Assembly (NCBI RefSeq): GCF_036711975.1
Contig: NC_091968.1
Span: 17,298,001 to 17,362,000, forward strand
Source of the DNA: Onthophagus taurus
Taxonomy: Eukaryota; Arthropoda; Insecta; Coleoptera; Scarabaeidae
Direction of reading: 5' to 3'
DNA length: 64,000 nucleotides
This document shows, one piece after another, positions 49,126-61,346 of the stretch. The notes below the pieces were generated by a model. It had not been told where the DNA came from. It searched no databases and worked only from the letters and a program-made list of their open reading frames with translations. Position 1 is the first letter of the stretch. Each line of letters opens with the position of its first letter. A program made the position numbers and the translations under genes.

Positions 49126-50561
49126 GGGAGACGTATTTTATTCTTTATAATGTAGAAATAATTTGTTGTGCCAATAACAATATTATATAAGACGCCAAGT
49201 TCGTAAAATTAACGTAATATTGATTATCGCAACGTACTAAACATTAAACAAAACTGAACGAATCCAATAAGTTATGATTTACAATTCGTCCCTTACGAAC
49301 CTTGTTTACTTGTTTCTACCGGTTTCTGCTTGTTTCCAAAAATCGTATCTTTATTCTGTGCTAGCTCATTCGCTTATATCACGTGTTCCTTCGCGTAACG
49401 AAACTTCTGGGTGAAGTGAATTTAGTAAATTGTGCAATTTGGTAAGTAAAATACTGTTTTGTTTTACCTGTTATAAAAACTATTAAACAGTTGTAGATTT
49501 ATATTTGAGTTGAGATAATTTTAGATAAAATAAGTTTTGTTCTTCAAAGTGCTCAACTTTGCTTGTTTTTTTTAACGTGTCTATTAATATTTTAGTAGGA
49601 TACTTAAATTGAGGTACATTGATGATAATAACTTTTGGTAGGTAATTTAAGTTGTTGATAATAATGATTTGATCATTAACATATGATAATCTCTCTTCCG
49701 AAGATTTTGACCATGCTTAGAAAGCCTGCAGACAGTTAAGGTTTACAAACCTTAAAACGGTAACCTCAACATCAGAATTACTTGAAAAATGGCCATTTTA
49801 TAAAAGGCCATATGGGTTTCGTTTGGTATAAACCAAACGAAGCCAAAAGTTTTGCACTTTCTTAAATTAATCTTAATTGGGGCCAAATTTTTAACAAAAG
49901 CGACCACTGTATTAGGCAACCTTTAACAATTGTACGTATTACATACTCGACCGGACTATAAGGACTATGTATAATATTTTTAATTTTAACGTGGTTTTCA
50001 ATTAGTGTATTGCCTGATCTTTTTTACATTCTCTAATGGTCTCTAATGTGTCTAAAGGAAGTAGACATAAATATAACCTTACTTCCTATTGCTTTCACGG
50101 GAACCCCGGAATACCAGTGTAATACGTACCACCGTCAACGCAAGAAATGTCACTAGAATTAAATAGCTAACCTATAAAATTTAGCAGTAGTTCTACGTGT
50201 AGTGGGATCGCATTTTTCCAAAAAACTTTTATTATTGAGTTGTGATTTAAAACATTTGGTAAGTGTGAAAATATTATGACGTTAAAATTAGTTAAAATAT
50301 CGACGGATTTTTAAAACATCAGAACATCGTAAACAACACTGAGAAAATTTCACAAAAATTGTTTGTTAATAATTGTCTTATTTCAATGAAAACTCATTAA
50401 ACATTGATTCTTGTAAATTTTTCTCAATGCCGTTTACGGTGTTCTGCGTTCTGTTAAAAATCTATCGATGTCTTCCTCCAAAAGTGTTCTATGAATACCA
50501 CTTGCAATAGGTGATGTTCGCTTTTCAAGAATAATCAAAGTATTCTATCAATAGAACTGTC
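49126..50561. other. non-coding 5' region of the ZMYM1-like hAT, hairpins
   Basis: No gene recognised. Three hairpins lie at 49736-49841: TTAAGGTTT/AAACCTTAA with a 2-bp loop, an ATGGCC/GGCCAT stem, and TTCGTTTGG/CCAAACGAA with loop TATAAA. A larger imperfect foldback spans about 50303-50480 (CAGAACATCGTAAACAACACT and its approximate complement). The left terminus of the hAT should lie here, but a CAGGGCC-type end was not found. Confidence 0.5.
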
Positions 50562-53024
50562 ATGGCTGATGCTAGTAAGCCTAAGCGACCTTCTGGGTCG
50601 CAAAACCGAAAACGGAAAGCGGAAAAAGAGAAAGAAAGTGCCAAATTAAAAAGATCTCTCCTTGTTTTTCTTCAAAGAGAAGATAAAGAAAATACGGATA
50701 TTCTAACAGAGACAAGTGAATGCAGTACTTCTACTACGGAGCAGGGAACAGAAACAGTACACGGTGAAAATTTAAAGGATGAAGGAACATCAAATACATC
50801 GGCATACGTTTCCATTGATTATAACGATCCTGGTACCTGGCCTGATTCTATAAATGATCATTTGCGACAAATGGTTGTCTCACGTGGACCTCAACAAAAT
50901 ATTCCAAGTCAGTTTCCCAAAGATAAAAACAACCGTAGGTTTACCACGGTTCACTTCAATAGACAAATGTGTAATGGAGAAAAAATACCAAGGAAATGGT
51001 TAATTTATTCTCCATCAAATAACACAGTTGTATGTTTTTGCTGCAAGTTATTCAAGAAAAAACAAAAATCTGCATATATCTCACTGTGCCGAGAAGGAAG
51101 TAACGACTGGAAAAACATGAGCACCATTCTCTCTTCCCATGAGCGCAATGTAAATCACATTTACAATTGTCAAGTTTGGCGAGAATTAGAAGTTCGCCTA
51201 CGTGAAAATAAAACCATTGACGCCATGCACCAAAAGAAAATTAAACAACAGGAGAGCTATTGGAAACAAATTTTACATCGTTTAATAGCCTTGGTGAGAA
51301 CTCTGGGTGGACAAAACTTGGCCTTTCGCGGTTCAAAGGATAAATTATATGACCATAATAACGGCAACTATTTAAAATTTATTGAATATGTTGCATTATT
51401 CGATCCAGTCATGAATGAACATTTGCAAAAAGTTAAAGATGCTAAATTATTTGTTCATTATTTCGGCAAGGATATTCAGAATGAACTTATACAACTGCTA
51501 TCACGAGCTATAAGAGCAAAAATTTTGAATAGTGCTAAATTAGCCAAATATTATTCAATCATATTGGATTGTACTCCTGACATCAGTCATACGGAACAAA
51601 TGACAATTATAATAAGATTTGTTGATGTAATGGATGAAGAAACACAACAACCTGACGTGGTCATACATGAGCATTTTCTTGGGTTTGTGCCACTACAAGA
51701 AACAACAGGTTGATAACTTACGAGGGCAAGGATACGATAACGGAAGCAACATGAAGGGCAAAATAAATGGAGTTCAACGAAAAATCATTGAAAAAAACCC
51801 ACGCGCATTCTTTGTTCCATGCAATGCCCATTCCTTGAATTTAGTGGTGAATGATGCTGTGAGCTGTTCCCTAGAGGCTACAAGTTTTTTTTAACATTGT
51901 ACAAAAAATTTATACTTTTTTCGCTGGTTCTACAAAATGTTGGCACATTCTTCAAAAACATGCAGCAAATTTAACTATCAAACCCCTGAGTGTTGGGAAA
52001 TAGACGTTGGGAAAGCCGTATCGATGCGTTGAAGCCGCTGCGATTTCAAATTTCGAAAATATATGACGCCCTTATGGATATTTATAATGACCCAAATCCA
52101 GCAGGTTACAGTGGAAACATCATGCGCGTGGAAGCAAAAGGAATTGCAGATGGTATAAGTACATTTAAATTTCTAGTGTCACTTATTACGTGGTACAATA
52201 TTCTTTTCGAAATCAACATTACAAGCAAATTACTGCAAAATAAGAATGCAGACATATTTGTATGTACGAAACAGCTGGAAGTTACAAAGAATTATCTTGT
52301 AAGTTGTCGATCAGATGAAAACTTCGAAAAGAATTTATCAGATGCTACACTTCTGGCAAACGAACTCGATATTGATGCAAATTTTCCTAATGCACCTAGT
52401 AGGCGAAGGAAAATTAAAAAACAGTTTGATTATGAAGCCGAAGGTGTATCAATACAAGATCCCAAACAAAACTATAAAATATCATTCTATTATATGATTA
52501 TAGATAATGCAGTAAATGCAATACAGGAAAGATTTAATCAAATGCAAGAGTATTGTGCTTTATTTGGGTTTCTTTACGATATTTTTAACTTAAAGGATAA
52601 AAACGAAGCTGATATTCTTATGCAATGCAAAAAGTTTGAAAGTGCCTTAACGCATAATTCCTGTAAAGACATTAATGGAGAAGACTTATGCTGGGAACTT
52701 CAAAGTGTGTCTCGAAGACTTCCAAAAGTAATGGGCCCATCTGAAGTTCTTCTTTTCATTTTAAGGCATGATCTCCAGAATAGCGTTCCTAATATTTACG
52801 TCGCGTTAAGGATTTTATTAACTCTCCCTGTTTCTGTAGCAAGTGGAGAGCGCCGTTTTTCTAGATTGAAATTAATTAAAACGTACTTGCGCTCAACGAT
52901 GACTGAAGAAAGATTAGTTGGATTAGCGACAATATCAATAGAGCAAGAACTGGCTTACAATCTGGACCTCTGTGAATTAATTTCATTATTTGCACAAGAG
53001 AAAGCACGCAAAGTAGCATTTTAA
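50562..53024 (+). pseudogene. hAT transposase, ZMYM1-like (TTF-type zinc finger), frameshifted
   Basis: Start ATG at 50562. Lys/Arg-rich N-terminus, then a TTF-type zinc finger (GEKIPRKWLIYS, VVCFCCKLF, HERNVNHI), then a DUF4371-type catalytic start (YSIILDCTPDISHTEQM). At about 51712 some 18 codons are missing between ETTG and VDNLRGQGYDNGSNM (second catalytic Asp region), with a frame change. Another frameshift lies at a T run near 51885-51895 and a third near 51990. The C-terminal hAT dimerisation domain is intact (LPVSVASGERRFSRLKLIK), stop at 53024. Length and order fit the family, with three lesions. Confidence 0.85.
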
Positions 53025-53240
53025 TATTGTGGCCTGCCTTCAAAGGGAAATGTGCGGCATCTACAATGTTATGACGTAAATGTTAATATTGTTGGAAGTA
53101 ACGATACGATACGTGATTTTAAATTTCTTTTCCTATTCATATTTTACCTATTCATTTATGCTATTAGTTCATTAAATTGGACTACATAGAAAATGATTCT
53201 GCATTCTGTGCTGTATATTGTACAAATCAAAGGGCGTGAT

Positions 53241-53285
53241 AGGACAGTTTGACCTAGGGCGTAAAAAAGCCTCGCGCTGGCCCTG
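53241..53285 (+). repeat. hAT right terminus
   Basis: The segment ends in AGCCTCGCGCTGGCCCTG, the expected complement of a CAGGGCCAGCG-type hAT start. The next 8 bases (GGTATAAA) are the candidate target duplication. No matching left copy next to a TIR was identified. Confidence 0.65.
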
Positions 53286-53979
53286 GGTATAAACAATATC
53301 TCTTTCGTAATTATACCAGAAAAGCTTACTTAATTACTTAATTGGAAGCAATGTGTAAATCAATTACGAGAAATGCGTACCGATGATGATGAAGGTGAGT
53401 TCATCTAAATATGCTTTACTTAATTCGATTTCTTCACAATTTGTTTGAATTTATTTTGTTAATTCTAGACGGTGGCGTAGCAGCCGCTATGTGGCTGCAC
53501 TAATACAACCTTTTGTGATGGCAATTGGATATTGAATATTTTTAAATTAAAGTTTAATGTTTTGCAGTTGCCATAAAACACCTATTTACATATGCGTTGC
53601 AGTACAATAAAGCCTGAAAAATGAATTTGGTGTTTAATTGTCTGATTAGTATTACCTTATTTATGTTAGAAAATTACTGAATGTGAAATGATAAAAGATA
53701 CCCTGTGATCAATGAATTTCTTTCAAGAAAATTATGATAAGAAGAACTTATCAACTACCTTATCATACTTACAATTTTTACAACTTGTCACATTATAGGT
53801 ATAATCGAGGTGACAAGTTTTCAATTTCATAGCTTCCCTTGATAGAAATTATTAGCGTACGGTGTTTATAACTACCGACATGCAGTGACATTAAATGCCG
53901 TGATTAGCTAAGTCAAGGTACATAGTGTTAATTAACAGTTAGCATTAAAGCAACAAATAATTTCATTGTCCCAACTCCC
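53286..53979. other. non-coding
   Basis: No gene. Contains a GCAGCCGCTATGTGGCTGC hairpin near 53480 and an AATAAA signal near 53607. Confidence 0.4.
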
Positions 53980-54290
53980 AACGTATAATGTTCATGTATT
54001 TGATGAACAATATTTATTGGATAAAGGAATATTTTATGAAGTAGCTTCATTAGCAGGATTAATACGTACATTATAAGAACGTATGATGTTATTGGCTCAA
54101 TGAACAGCTTTAATTGATACTGTGAACTAGCATCGTTAGAAAGACAAACCTGTACATGATTACATTGTATGGTGTTATTGCAGCAATGAACATTTTTAAT
54201 CGATACTATAAAGTAGTATCATTGGCAGGATAATCCTGCACATAATTATAATGTTCGACTTTGTTGGCTCAATAAAATGTGATTTGAAAA
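53980..54290. repeat. 86-bp tandem repeat, about 3.6 diverged units
   Basis: Units start at about 53980, 54066, 54152 and 54238. Shared words are GTACAT-ATTA, ATGTTATTGGCTCAATGAAC and AATTGATACT. Units are 60-75 percent similar by eye. The period is constant at 86, so this is an old minisatellite. The following sequence at 54305 (ATTCATTCATGCGATAAATT) is the same dispersed repeat as at 31506. Confidence 0.65.
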
Positions 54291-55528
54291 AACCAATGTA
54301 CGCTATTCATTCATGCGATAAATTTACATTAATCAATAAACGAATTCATCCTTTGTTACGGTTGTATTTTTCCTTAATGTTTCATTTGTGTTTAACCTTT
54401 ACTTTCCTAATTCTTTGTTTTAATTTTATTTTGGGTTAGATATTTTATTTTGTTATCGAGTATTTTGAGTTGCATAAATTTCGCGATGATTTATTTTGTT
54501 TACTTTTTGTTTATTTTGTTGAATTTTTGTTTAATTAATTTTTCTTTTTCAGCGACAATTCTCCGAAGATCTCCTTTCATGATTTTACTTTTTTCCTTTT
54601 CAATTTATTTTCCCCTAAACTTATTTTACTTCTTCGTTTCCCCTAAAAGATAGTGTTAATTCTTTCGATATTCTTGCTTGTGCGCAAGTATCTTTTTTTT
54701 GTGAATTTTTGAGGATATTTATCGTCTGTGTAAGATTTTCTCTTCCTCTTTTCAAGTCAGATCAGTACGTGTACGCACGTAGAGTTAGGATTTTTGGTAA
54801 AGCCATTTTGAATTTTTCGCGTGGTGATTTGTTTCTAATCCAAATTTTTGGGATTCATCTACGTGTTGTGCAATTTATTGGTAACGTTTTTGCACGTCCA
54901 ATTATCGGATTGTTCCGGATTAAACCGTATTTTGAAACTTTTCTAAGTTTTTCTGACTAAACCTCGAAGATTTGAGGTAAGATATTTTTATTAAATATAT
55001 TTTATATTTTCCCTTACACATTCATACCTTCATTTATTCAAACATACATCCTTTTACCACCAAATTAATTAAACTATTATCATCTTTTTTTTATATCTTA
55101 TTTTTCCATCCTTTCTACTCTTTTTTTTTTATATATTTTTTTTCCTTTTCTAATTCCCTCGTGTTCATATAAGGTTTTAATTGAATAGCATAAATTTTGG
55201 CAACCTTTCTGTAACATTTTCGAAGCAGAAGTTTGGTTATTTTGTCAGATTTTCAATCCATTTTCGAAGTTCTACCTTTTCGGAGGGGTTCTTCCTTGAG
55301 GATTTTGGTCGAGGTTGCATTGCCACCACCTATTAAGTTTTCCTTTCCCTGAATCGGAGGAGATTGTCGCTGGAGCTGGAAGAATTTGCTTGGATCGTCT
55401 ACACGTGATCAAGACAAGGTCAGACCTAAACGTTTGTTTTTATATACCGCTTCCCGGTGAACTTTTGTTCAGTTAATTAGTACAATTTAAATCAAAATCA
55501 TTATATCATAAATCAAATAAATTATATA
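54291..55528. other. T-rich non-coding, unidentified
   Basis: Long T-r and TTTTC-rich tracts, with open frames of 60-80 codons that match no family I know (54251-54960). A GAGGTAAG donor-like site at 54972 and an AAGGTCAG at about 55417 would fit untranslated exons, but nothing confirms a gene. Confidence 0.35.
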
Positions 55529-57712
55529 CAGGGTGTCCCGTTAAGCGTACGGAGCGGCTGTATCTCAACAACGGTAAGGCCTAGAGGTTTGGGAAAAAAA
55601 TTTTTATAAGCAAAGTGGGCAAGAGAAATAGCTGGAAATTATTTTGAAGTTCGTAATTCGACCGCTAGGGGGCGTAACTGCCATAGAGAAACATAAAATT
55701 CCCGCTATCTCAGAAAGTTAGACGATGAGCTATAACTTTGACAACATCATTTAGTAGCTTGGATAATACCGCATCGCTTTTGTTTTGCAATATTTTTCAT
55801 ATCTGTCATAATAAGGGAGGGGGAGGCCAATGCGTTTCCAATGTTTACATTTTAATATCTCCTGGACCATTCAACCGATTTGAATATTTTTGGTCTTGTT
55901 TGAAAGAGCATTTCATGCTCTTTTAAAAGATATTTTCAGTAAGACCGCTTGGTTTAAAACAAATAAGCTAGAGGGCGTTATCTGCAGCGGTTACATATTT
56001 TTGTGATTTTTGAAAAAAAGTTAAATGGAACGGTACTATTTACTTCACAGACCGTTAATCACCATAAAATTTGCTAAATATTAGTGAAAACCGCATCTCG
56101 ATATCTCCATCCATTCTCGAATTATAAAAGAAAATGTTAAAAATTCGTATATCTTAATCGGATCAAGTTACCTTAGGAAACAAATAAGTGATAACAAAAA
56201 TTTTAGTATCTAGAACCTTCCTCCACACTTTATCCAAGCTTAGAACTGCTTCAAAACTACTTTTGAGGCGTGTTGAAAAGCCAACGGATCAATGAAACAT
56301 CAACAATGATAATAAAACAAAATAAACCGAAACACTTAGAATAACTTAAATTTTTGGCAAAAATAGCTCACTAATGTTCGAAATGTCTTACATAAACCTC
56401 GATGCATTTATTTAATCTAGTTTCGACGAAAAAAAAGTGCTGCTAAGTCTCTTCCCTGGACACGTTTTTACTGGTATTTAGTGTTTTGTCATATTTTCCC
56501 TGGTTATTGGTTTTTCTTGAAAAGTCAGGTCGTTTAGTCTACCCAATAGATAAAGGGGTGAAAGCAATGTGGGTTTTGCTCGAACCAAGAATGCATATTA
56601 TGCAAGTTTACATCAGCTTGTGGACAGATGCTTCATGTATCCATAGCATTTGTGATAAAAGGTTTGGATTTGCCCAAATCATATTTAAAAGTCAATGGTA
56701 ATAGTTCAGTCTGTTATCATAATCGGTATCTGTTAAGGCCTGATGTAAAACAACGTGGTGGAGATATTATTCTCTTGAGAACTCTTGTGGACAATTGTTT
56801 TCGGAGTTCCCAGATTATGTGGGATCACATTGCGCACCAATATGATTTACGAATTCATAGAGACGTCTGAATGGGCTACACGTTGCCAGTTTTCCGTAAT
56901 CTTAAAAACACTTCTAGAGAAAAATGTCTTTCTTTGTCGTAATTGCATTGCACATTTTTGCCATGCAGTTGCATCGTATTCGAAACATTGAAAATAAATC
57001 ATCATACGCTCTATCATACGCTTCTGCGTTAGTAAATGACATGTTTACAGTTACCATGATAATGTGATTTGTTTTTCTCGATGAGGTAACTGGATCCGAT
57101 TGATGGCACTCGAGTTTTTAACATTTTCTTCTATAACTCGAGAACGGGTGGCGATATCGAGATACGGTTTTCACTAAAATTTAGCAAATTTTAAGGTGAC
57201 TAAGGGTCTGTGAAGTAAATAGTATCGTTCCATTTAATTTGTCTTCAAAAATCACAAAAATATGTAATCGCTGCAGATAACGTCCTCTAGCTCATTTGTT
57301 TTAAAGCAGACGGTCTTACTGAAAATATCTTTAAAAAGAGCATAAAATGCTTTTTCAAACAACACCGAAAACATTCAAATCGGTTGAATGGTCTAGAAAA
57401 TGAAAACGCATTGGCCTCCCCCTCTCTTATTATGACAGATATGAGAAATATCGCAAAACAAAAGCGATGCGGTATTATCCAAGCTATTAAATGATGGTGT
57501 CAAAGTTCTAGCTCATCGTCTAAGTTTCTGAGATAGCGGCAACTTTATGTTTCTCAATGGCAGTTACGCCCCCTAGCGGTCGAATTACGAACTTCAAAAT
57601 AATTTCCAGCTATTTCTCTTGGTCACTTTGCTTATAAGGATTTTTTTCCCAAACCTCTTGGCCTTACCGTTCTAGAGATACAGCCGCTCCGTACGCTTAA
57701 CGGGACACCCTG
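55529..57712 (-). mobile_element. 2.2-kb palindromic long-TIR element
   Basis: The ends CAGGGTGTCCCGTTAAGCGT and its complement (57693-57712) have TA on the left and CA, a probable decayed TA, on the right. The arms are about 670 bp, matched inwards through CTCTAGCTCATTTG-type blocks. In the centre, minus-strand text at 56430-56372 gives TRLNKCIEVY and RHFEH, the C-terminal signature of DUF4817-type transposases. The rest of the 500-bp centre is too degraded to read. Same family as 12621, 37440 and 43324 by ends. Confidence 0.75.
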
Positions 57713-58642
57713 CATATCATAAAATTATCATAAATTGAAAATATTCAGTATTTTGTTGTCAGTTAAATCAAACAAAATATTTTTTTTTTATTTTTCTTTG
57801 AAAAATTTTGGCGTACATTTTTTTTTTGTTTCACGAATTAGTTTTTATTTTCTTTCTCGACGCCACACTGATGTACGGGTCGTGCGCGTAATTCAATTCA
57901 AATTTATTATTTTCTTTTTGCGTACTTGTTTGGGTCATTTATTTCAACTTTTTTTGGTACGCCAATAATTCTTTTTTTTTGTGTTGCTTCACGCTTGCTG
58001 GACAACAACATTATTATTTACTTATATCACAATAATATATTTTATCGCCAACCGGCAGCAAAACAATACTTTATGCTATCCATTTGCGTCAGTAAAGTGA
58101 CACTTTGTGCTACTATCTAGTAAACTGTGCATTTAGCGGCAGACAATAGTATATTAAAAAACAAGTTTCGTAAGACACGCTTGAAATGCACGAATTCAAG
58201 TTGAAAAACGAGTGGCGAAGCCACGAGTTTTTTAATGAATGAGTGCTTTAAGTCTTATGAAACGTGTTTTTTATGCTATTTTTTGTAATTCGCGTTTTTA
58301 TCTTTTTGTTTTTAACAAAAATAAAATAAATTTTGACAATGTAGGGAAATAGGTATGCAGCAGTTGGTAACACCGTAACACTTGAAAATAGAAATTTGAA
58401 TTGACAATTAGAAACTGTCAAAACACAGAATGTATTCACCTGAAAAAAATGTTTCATGTACACCTCCCAAAATAAGAGAAATTGCTCAGTGTTCAATGTC
58501 CTCATCATTGTGGACCTTGTATTCGATGCTAAGAACGTGTTTAAACATCCATAGACAAAAATTGTCACATTGACAACTAGAAAAATTAATGACCCAATGT
58601 CACCAACTTGAACTGCTTCCATAAAATGTTACTAAAATCTCA
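57713..58642. repeat. non-coding, module shared with 61140-61260 and a foldback
   Basis: 58015-58140 (ATCGCCAACCGGCAGCAAAA to TTTAGCGGCAGACAA) is nearly identical to 61159-61263. It is followed by a large foldback at 58157-58275: outer arms ACAAGTTTCGTAAGAC and GTCTTATGAAACGTG, inner hairpin CGAGTGGCGAAGCCACGAG. No gene. The minus-strand frame 58248-58622 shows no family I recognise. Confidence 0.6.
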
Positions 58643-58766
58643 TTACAGCATCGGATGCTGTAAGGAGTCTCATTACAGCACTCGTTTGAGTGCTGTTAGA
58701 GCTTTCGTTACCGTCGCGAATTACAAAAAGTACTTTTTGTAATTACCTGCCGCATACGCGGCAGAC
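58643..58766. repeat. four consecutive perfect hairpins
   Basis: TTACAGCATC-G-GATGCTGTAA (58643), ACAGCACTC/GAGTGCTGT with loop GTTT (58676), a 26-bp perfect palindrome starting AATTACAAAAAGT (58719), and CTGCCGC/GCGGCAG with loop ATAC (58748). Together they fill about 125 bp just before the satellite. Confidence 0.75.
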
Positions 58767-60791
58767 AATAGTATATTGTTTTATATGGAAGAGAAGCAGT
58801 GCTTTTTGTGGCGTGGTCTGTCGCTTAGCGACGAACGCAGTGAGTCGCTAATGACAGATGAGCCGTTAAAATTGTGGCGTGTCCGACAGTTTGCCGGACG
58901 AACGAAGTGAGTCCGGCAATGACGGACCAGCCACAAACGAATCTGCTTCTCTTCCGAATAAAACATAGTATTTTTTCTTCAAACGTTGCAAATAATTGCA
59001 ATATAAATTTTAATAAATTTAATAATATCTTTTCCAATACGGCGCTAAAGTGACATGTGCTTCAGCGCTATGGCGCTAAAGTGAAATTTACTTTAGCGCC
59101 ATAACGCTGAAGTACTTTTTTGCTATGTTGATCTTACCAACCGTCGTTATGCAACAATGACTTACTTCTACCGCGAGTAAACACGACAACAAAGTTGTCA
59201 TTTAATGACGTTTGAAGAAAATAGTATATTGTTTTATATGGAAGAGAAGCAGTGCTTTTTATGGCGTGGTCTGTCGCTTAGCGACGAACGCAGTGAGTCG
59301 CTAATGACAGATGAGCCGTTAAAATTGTGGCGTGTCCGACAGTTTGCCGGACGAACGAAGTGAGTCCGGCAATGACGGACCAGCCACAAACGAATCTGCT
59401 TCTCTTCCGAATAAAACATAGTATTTTTTCTTCAAACGTTGCAAATAATACGGCGCTAAAGTGAAATGTTCTTCAACGTTATGGCGCTAAAGTGAAATTT
59501 ACTTTAGCGCCATAACGCTGAAGTACTTTTTTGCTATGTTGATCTTAGCAACCGTCGTTATGCAACAATGACTTACTTCTACCGCGAGTAAACACGACAA
59601 CAAAGTTGTCATTTAATGACGTTTGAAGAAAATAGTATATTGTTTTATATGGAAGAGAAGCAGTGCTTTTTATGGCGTGGTCTGTCGCTAATGACAGATG
59701 AGCCGTTAAAATTGTGGCGTGTCCGACAGTTTGCCGGACGAACGAAGTGAGTCCGGCAATGACGGACCAGCCACAAACGAATCTGCTTCTCTTCCGAATA
59801 AAACATAGTATTTTTTCTTCAAACGTTGCAAATAATACGGCGCTAAAGTGAAATGTTCTTCAACGTTATGGCGCTAAAGTGAAATTTACTTTAGCGCCAT
59901 AACGCTGAAGTACTTTTTTGCTATGTTGATCTTAGCAACCGTCGTTATGCAACAATGACTTACTTCTACCGCGAGTAAACACGACAACAAAGTTGTCATT
60001 TAATGACGTTTGAAGAAAATAGTATATTGTTTTATATGGAAGAGAAGCAGTGCTTTTTATGGCGTGGTCTGTCGCTAATGACAGATGAGCCGTTAAAATT
60101 GTGGCGTGTCCGACAGTTTGCCGGACGAACGAAGTGAGTCCGGCAATGACGGACCAGCCACAAACGAATCTGCTTCTCTTCCGAATAAAACATAGTATTT
60201 TTTCTTCAAACGTTGCAAATAATACGGCGCTAAAGTGAAATGTTCTTCAACGTTATGGCGCTAAAGTGAAATTTACTTTAGCGCCATAACGCTGAAGTAC
60301 TTTTTTGCTATGTTGATCTTAGCAACCGTCGTTATGCAACAATGACTTACTTCTACCGCGAGTAAACACGACAACAAAGTTGTCATTTAATGACGTTTGA
60401 AGAAAATAGTATATTGTTTTATATGGAAGAGAAGCAGTGCTTTTTATGGCGTGGTCTGTCGCTAATGACAGATGAGCCGTTAAAATTGTGGCGTGTCCGA
60501 CAGTTTGCCGGACGAACGAAGTGAGTCCGGCAATGACGGACCAGCCACAAACGAATCTGCTTCTCTTCCGAATAAAACATAGTATTTTTTCTTCAAACGT
60601 TGCAAATAATACGGCGCTAAAGTGAAATGTTCTTCAACGTTATGGCGCTAAAGTGAAATTTACTTTAGCGCCATAACACTGAAGTACTTTTTTGCTATGT
60701 TGATCTTAGCAACCGTCGTTATGCAACAATGACTTACTTCTACCGCGAGTAAACACGACAACAAAGTTGTCATTTAATGACGTTTGAAGAA
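58767..60791. repeat. five-unit satellite with a branched hairpin structure
   Basis: Units start at AATAGTATATTG: 58767 (453 bp), 59220 (411), 59631 (387), 60018 (387) and 60405 (387). Units 3-5 are almost identical. Unit 2 has 24 extra bases (CTTAGCGACGAACGCAGTGA and flanks). Unit 1 has a further 42. Each unit contains a foldback about 205 bp long with outer arms GGAAGAGAAGCAG and CTGCTTCTCTTCC that enclose two hairpins, A and B. It also has a second foldback with arms GGCGCTAAAGT and ACTTTAGCGCC, and a short GACAAC/GTTGTC stem. The pattern is homogenised tandem DNA built from a foldback element. Confidence 0.9.
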
Positions 60792-60844
60792 AAAGTACTT
60801 TACCTGCCGCTAATTGCTGTCAATTTGAAAAAAATGCCGTTGAA

Positions 60845-60910
60845 CAGCTGGATTTGAACCCGGTACCTTCTGTATGAAAGCGCACTTCCCTCTCCACTAT
60901 ACTACCGACC
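60845..60910 (-). tRNA. tRNA-like sequence, copy 1 (probably SINE head or pseudogene)
   Basis: Minus strand: A-box-like GGTAGTATAGTGGAGAGG, anticodon-loop-like CTTTCAT (would be TTC, Glu), and a B box matching GGTTCAAATCC (GGTACCGGGTTCAAATCC region). The B box fits the RNA polymerase III consensus. The acceptor stem is not clearly paired and the anticodon stem is mismatched (GTGCG against ACAGA), so this is unlikely to be a working tRNA. A tRNA-Glu-derived SINE head or tRNA pseudogene is more likely. Confidence 0.45.
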
Positions 60911-61346
60911 TTTGATACATAGTGTAACTTTACCGAGGTATATTAACAAAACAAATCGTTTGACACATGTCATAATATTGGTAAGTTAGAATATCTTCAT
61001 ATAGTTAAATTTGGCGGTTGGCAATAAAATGTTGTATGCAACACGTCAGCAAAGTGTCTTTATCGAACTCGCCTGTTTACTCGCTTCGCTCGCTCGACTC
61101 GCAAACTCAGACTCGTTCGATAAAGCATCACTTTGCCGACTTGGTACATAAATAACTATTATCGCCAACCGGCAGCAAAACCATACTTTATGCTATCCAT
61201 TTGCGGCAGTAAAGTGACACTTTGTGCTACTATCTAGTAAACTGTGCATTTAGCGGCGGACAAAGTACTTTACCTGCCGCATATGCAGCAGACAAAGTAC
61301 TTTACCTGCCGCTAATTGCTGTCAATTTGTAAAAAATTCCGTTGGA

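Noticed and set aside
49818..49841. GGTATAAA near 49827 as the left target duplication of the ZMYM1-like hAT
   Set aside because: The match to the 8 bases after the right end lies inside a palindrome (TTCGTTTGG TATAAA CCAAACGAA), and no hAT-type CAGGG terminus follows it.
54251..54960. Three short hydrophobic frames
   Set aside because: T-rich DNA generates Phe/Leu/Ile-rich frames by composition. No splice-supported gene or family match.
56486..56991. Overlapping plus-strand frames in the centre of the 55529-57712 element
   Set aside because: No known family in either frame. The only recognisable coding is a short minus-strand transposase C-terminus, so these are chance frames in decayed sequence.
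58781..59419. Two identical 61-codon minus-strand frames (58781-58966 and 59234-59419)
   Set aside because: They are the same satellite foldback read as protein. Identity follows from repeat homogenisation, and the frame is lost in units 3-5 where 24 bp are missing.
58767..60791. Direct repeats that could suggest a CRISPR array
   Set aside because: The period is 387-453 bp with near-identical whole units and no short repeat plus unique spacers. The context is eukaryotic.
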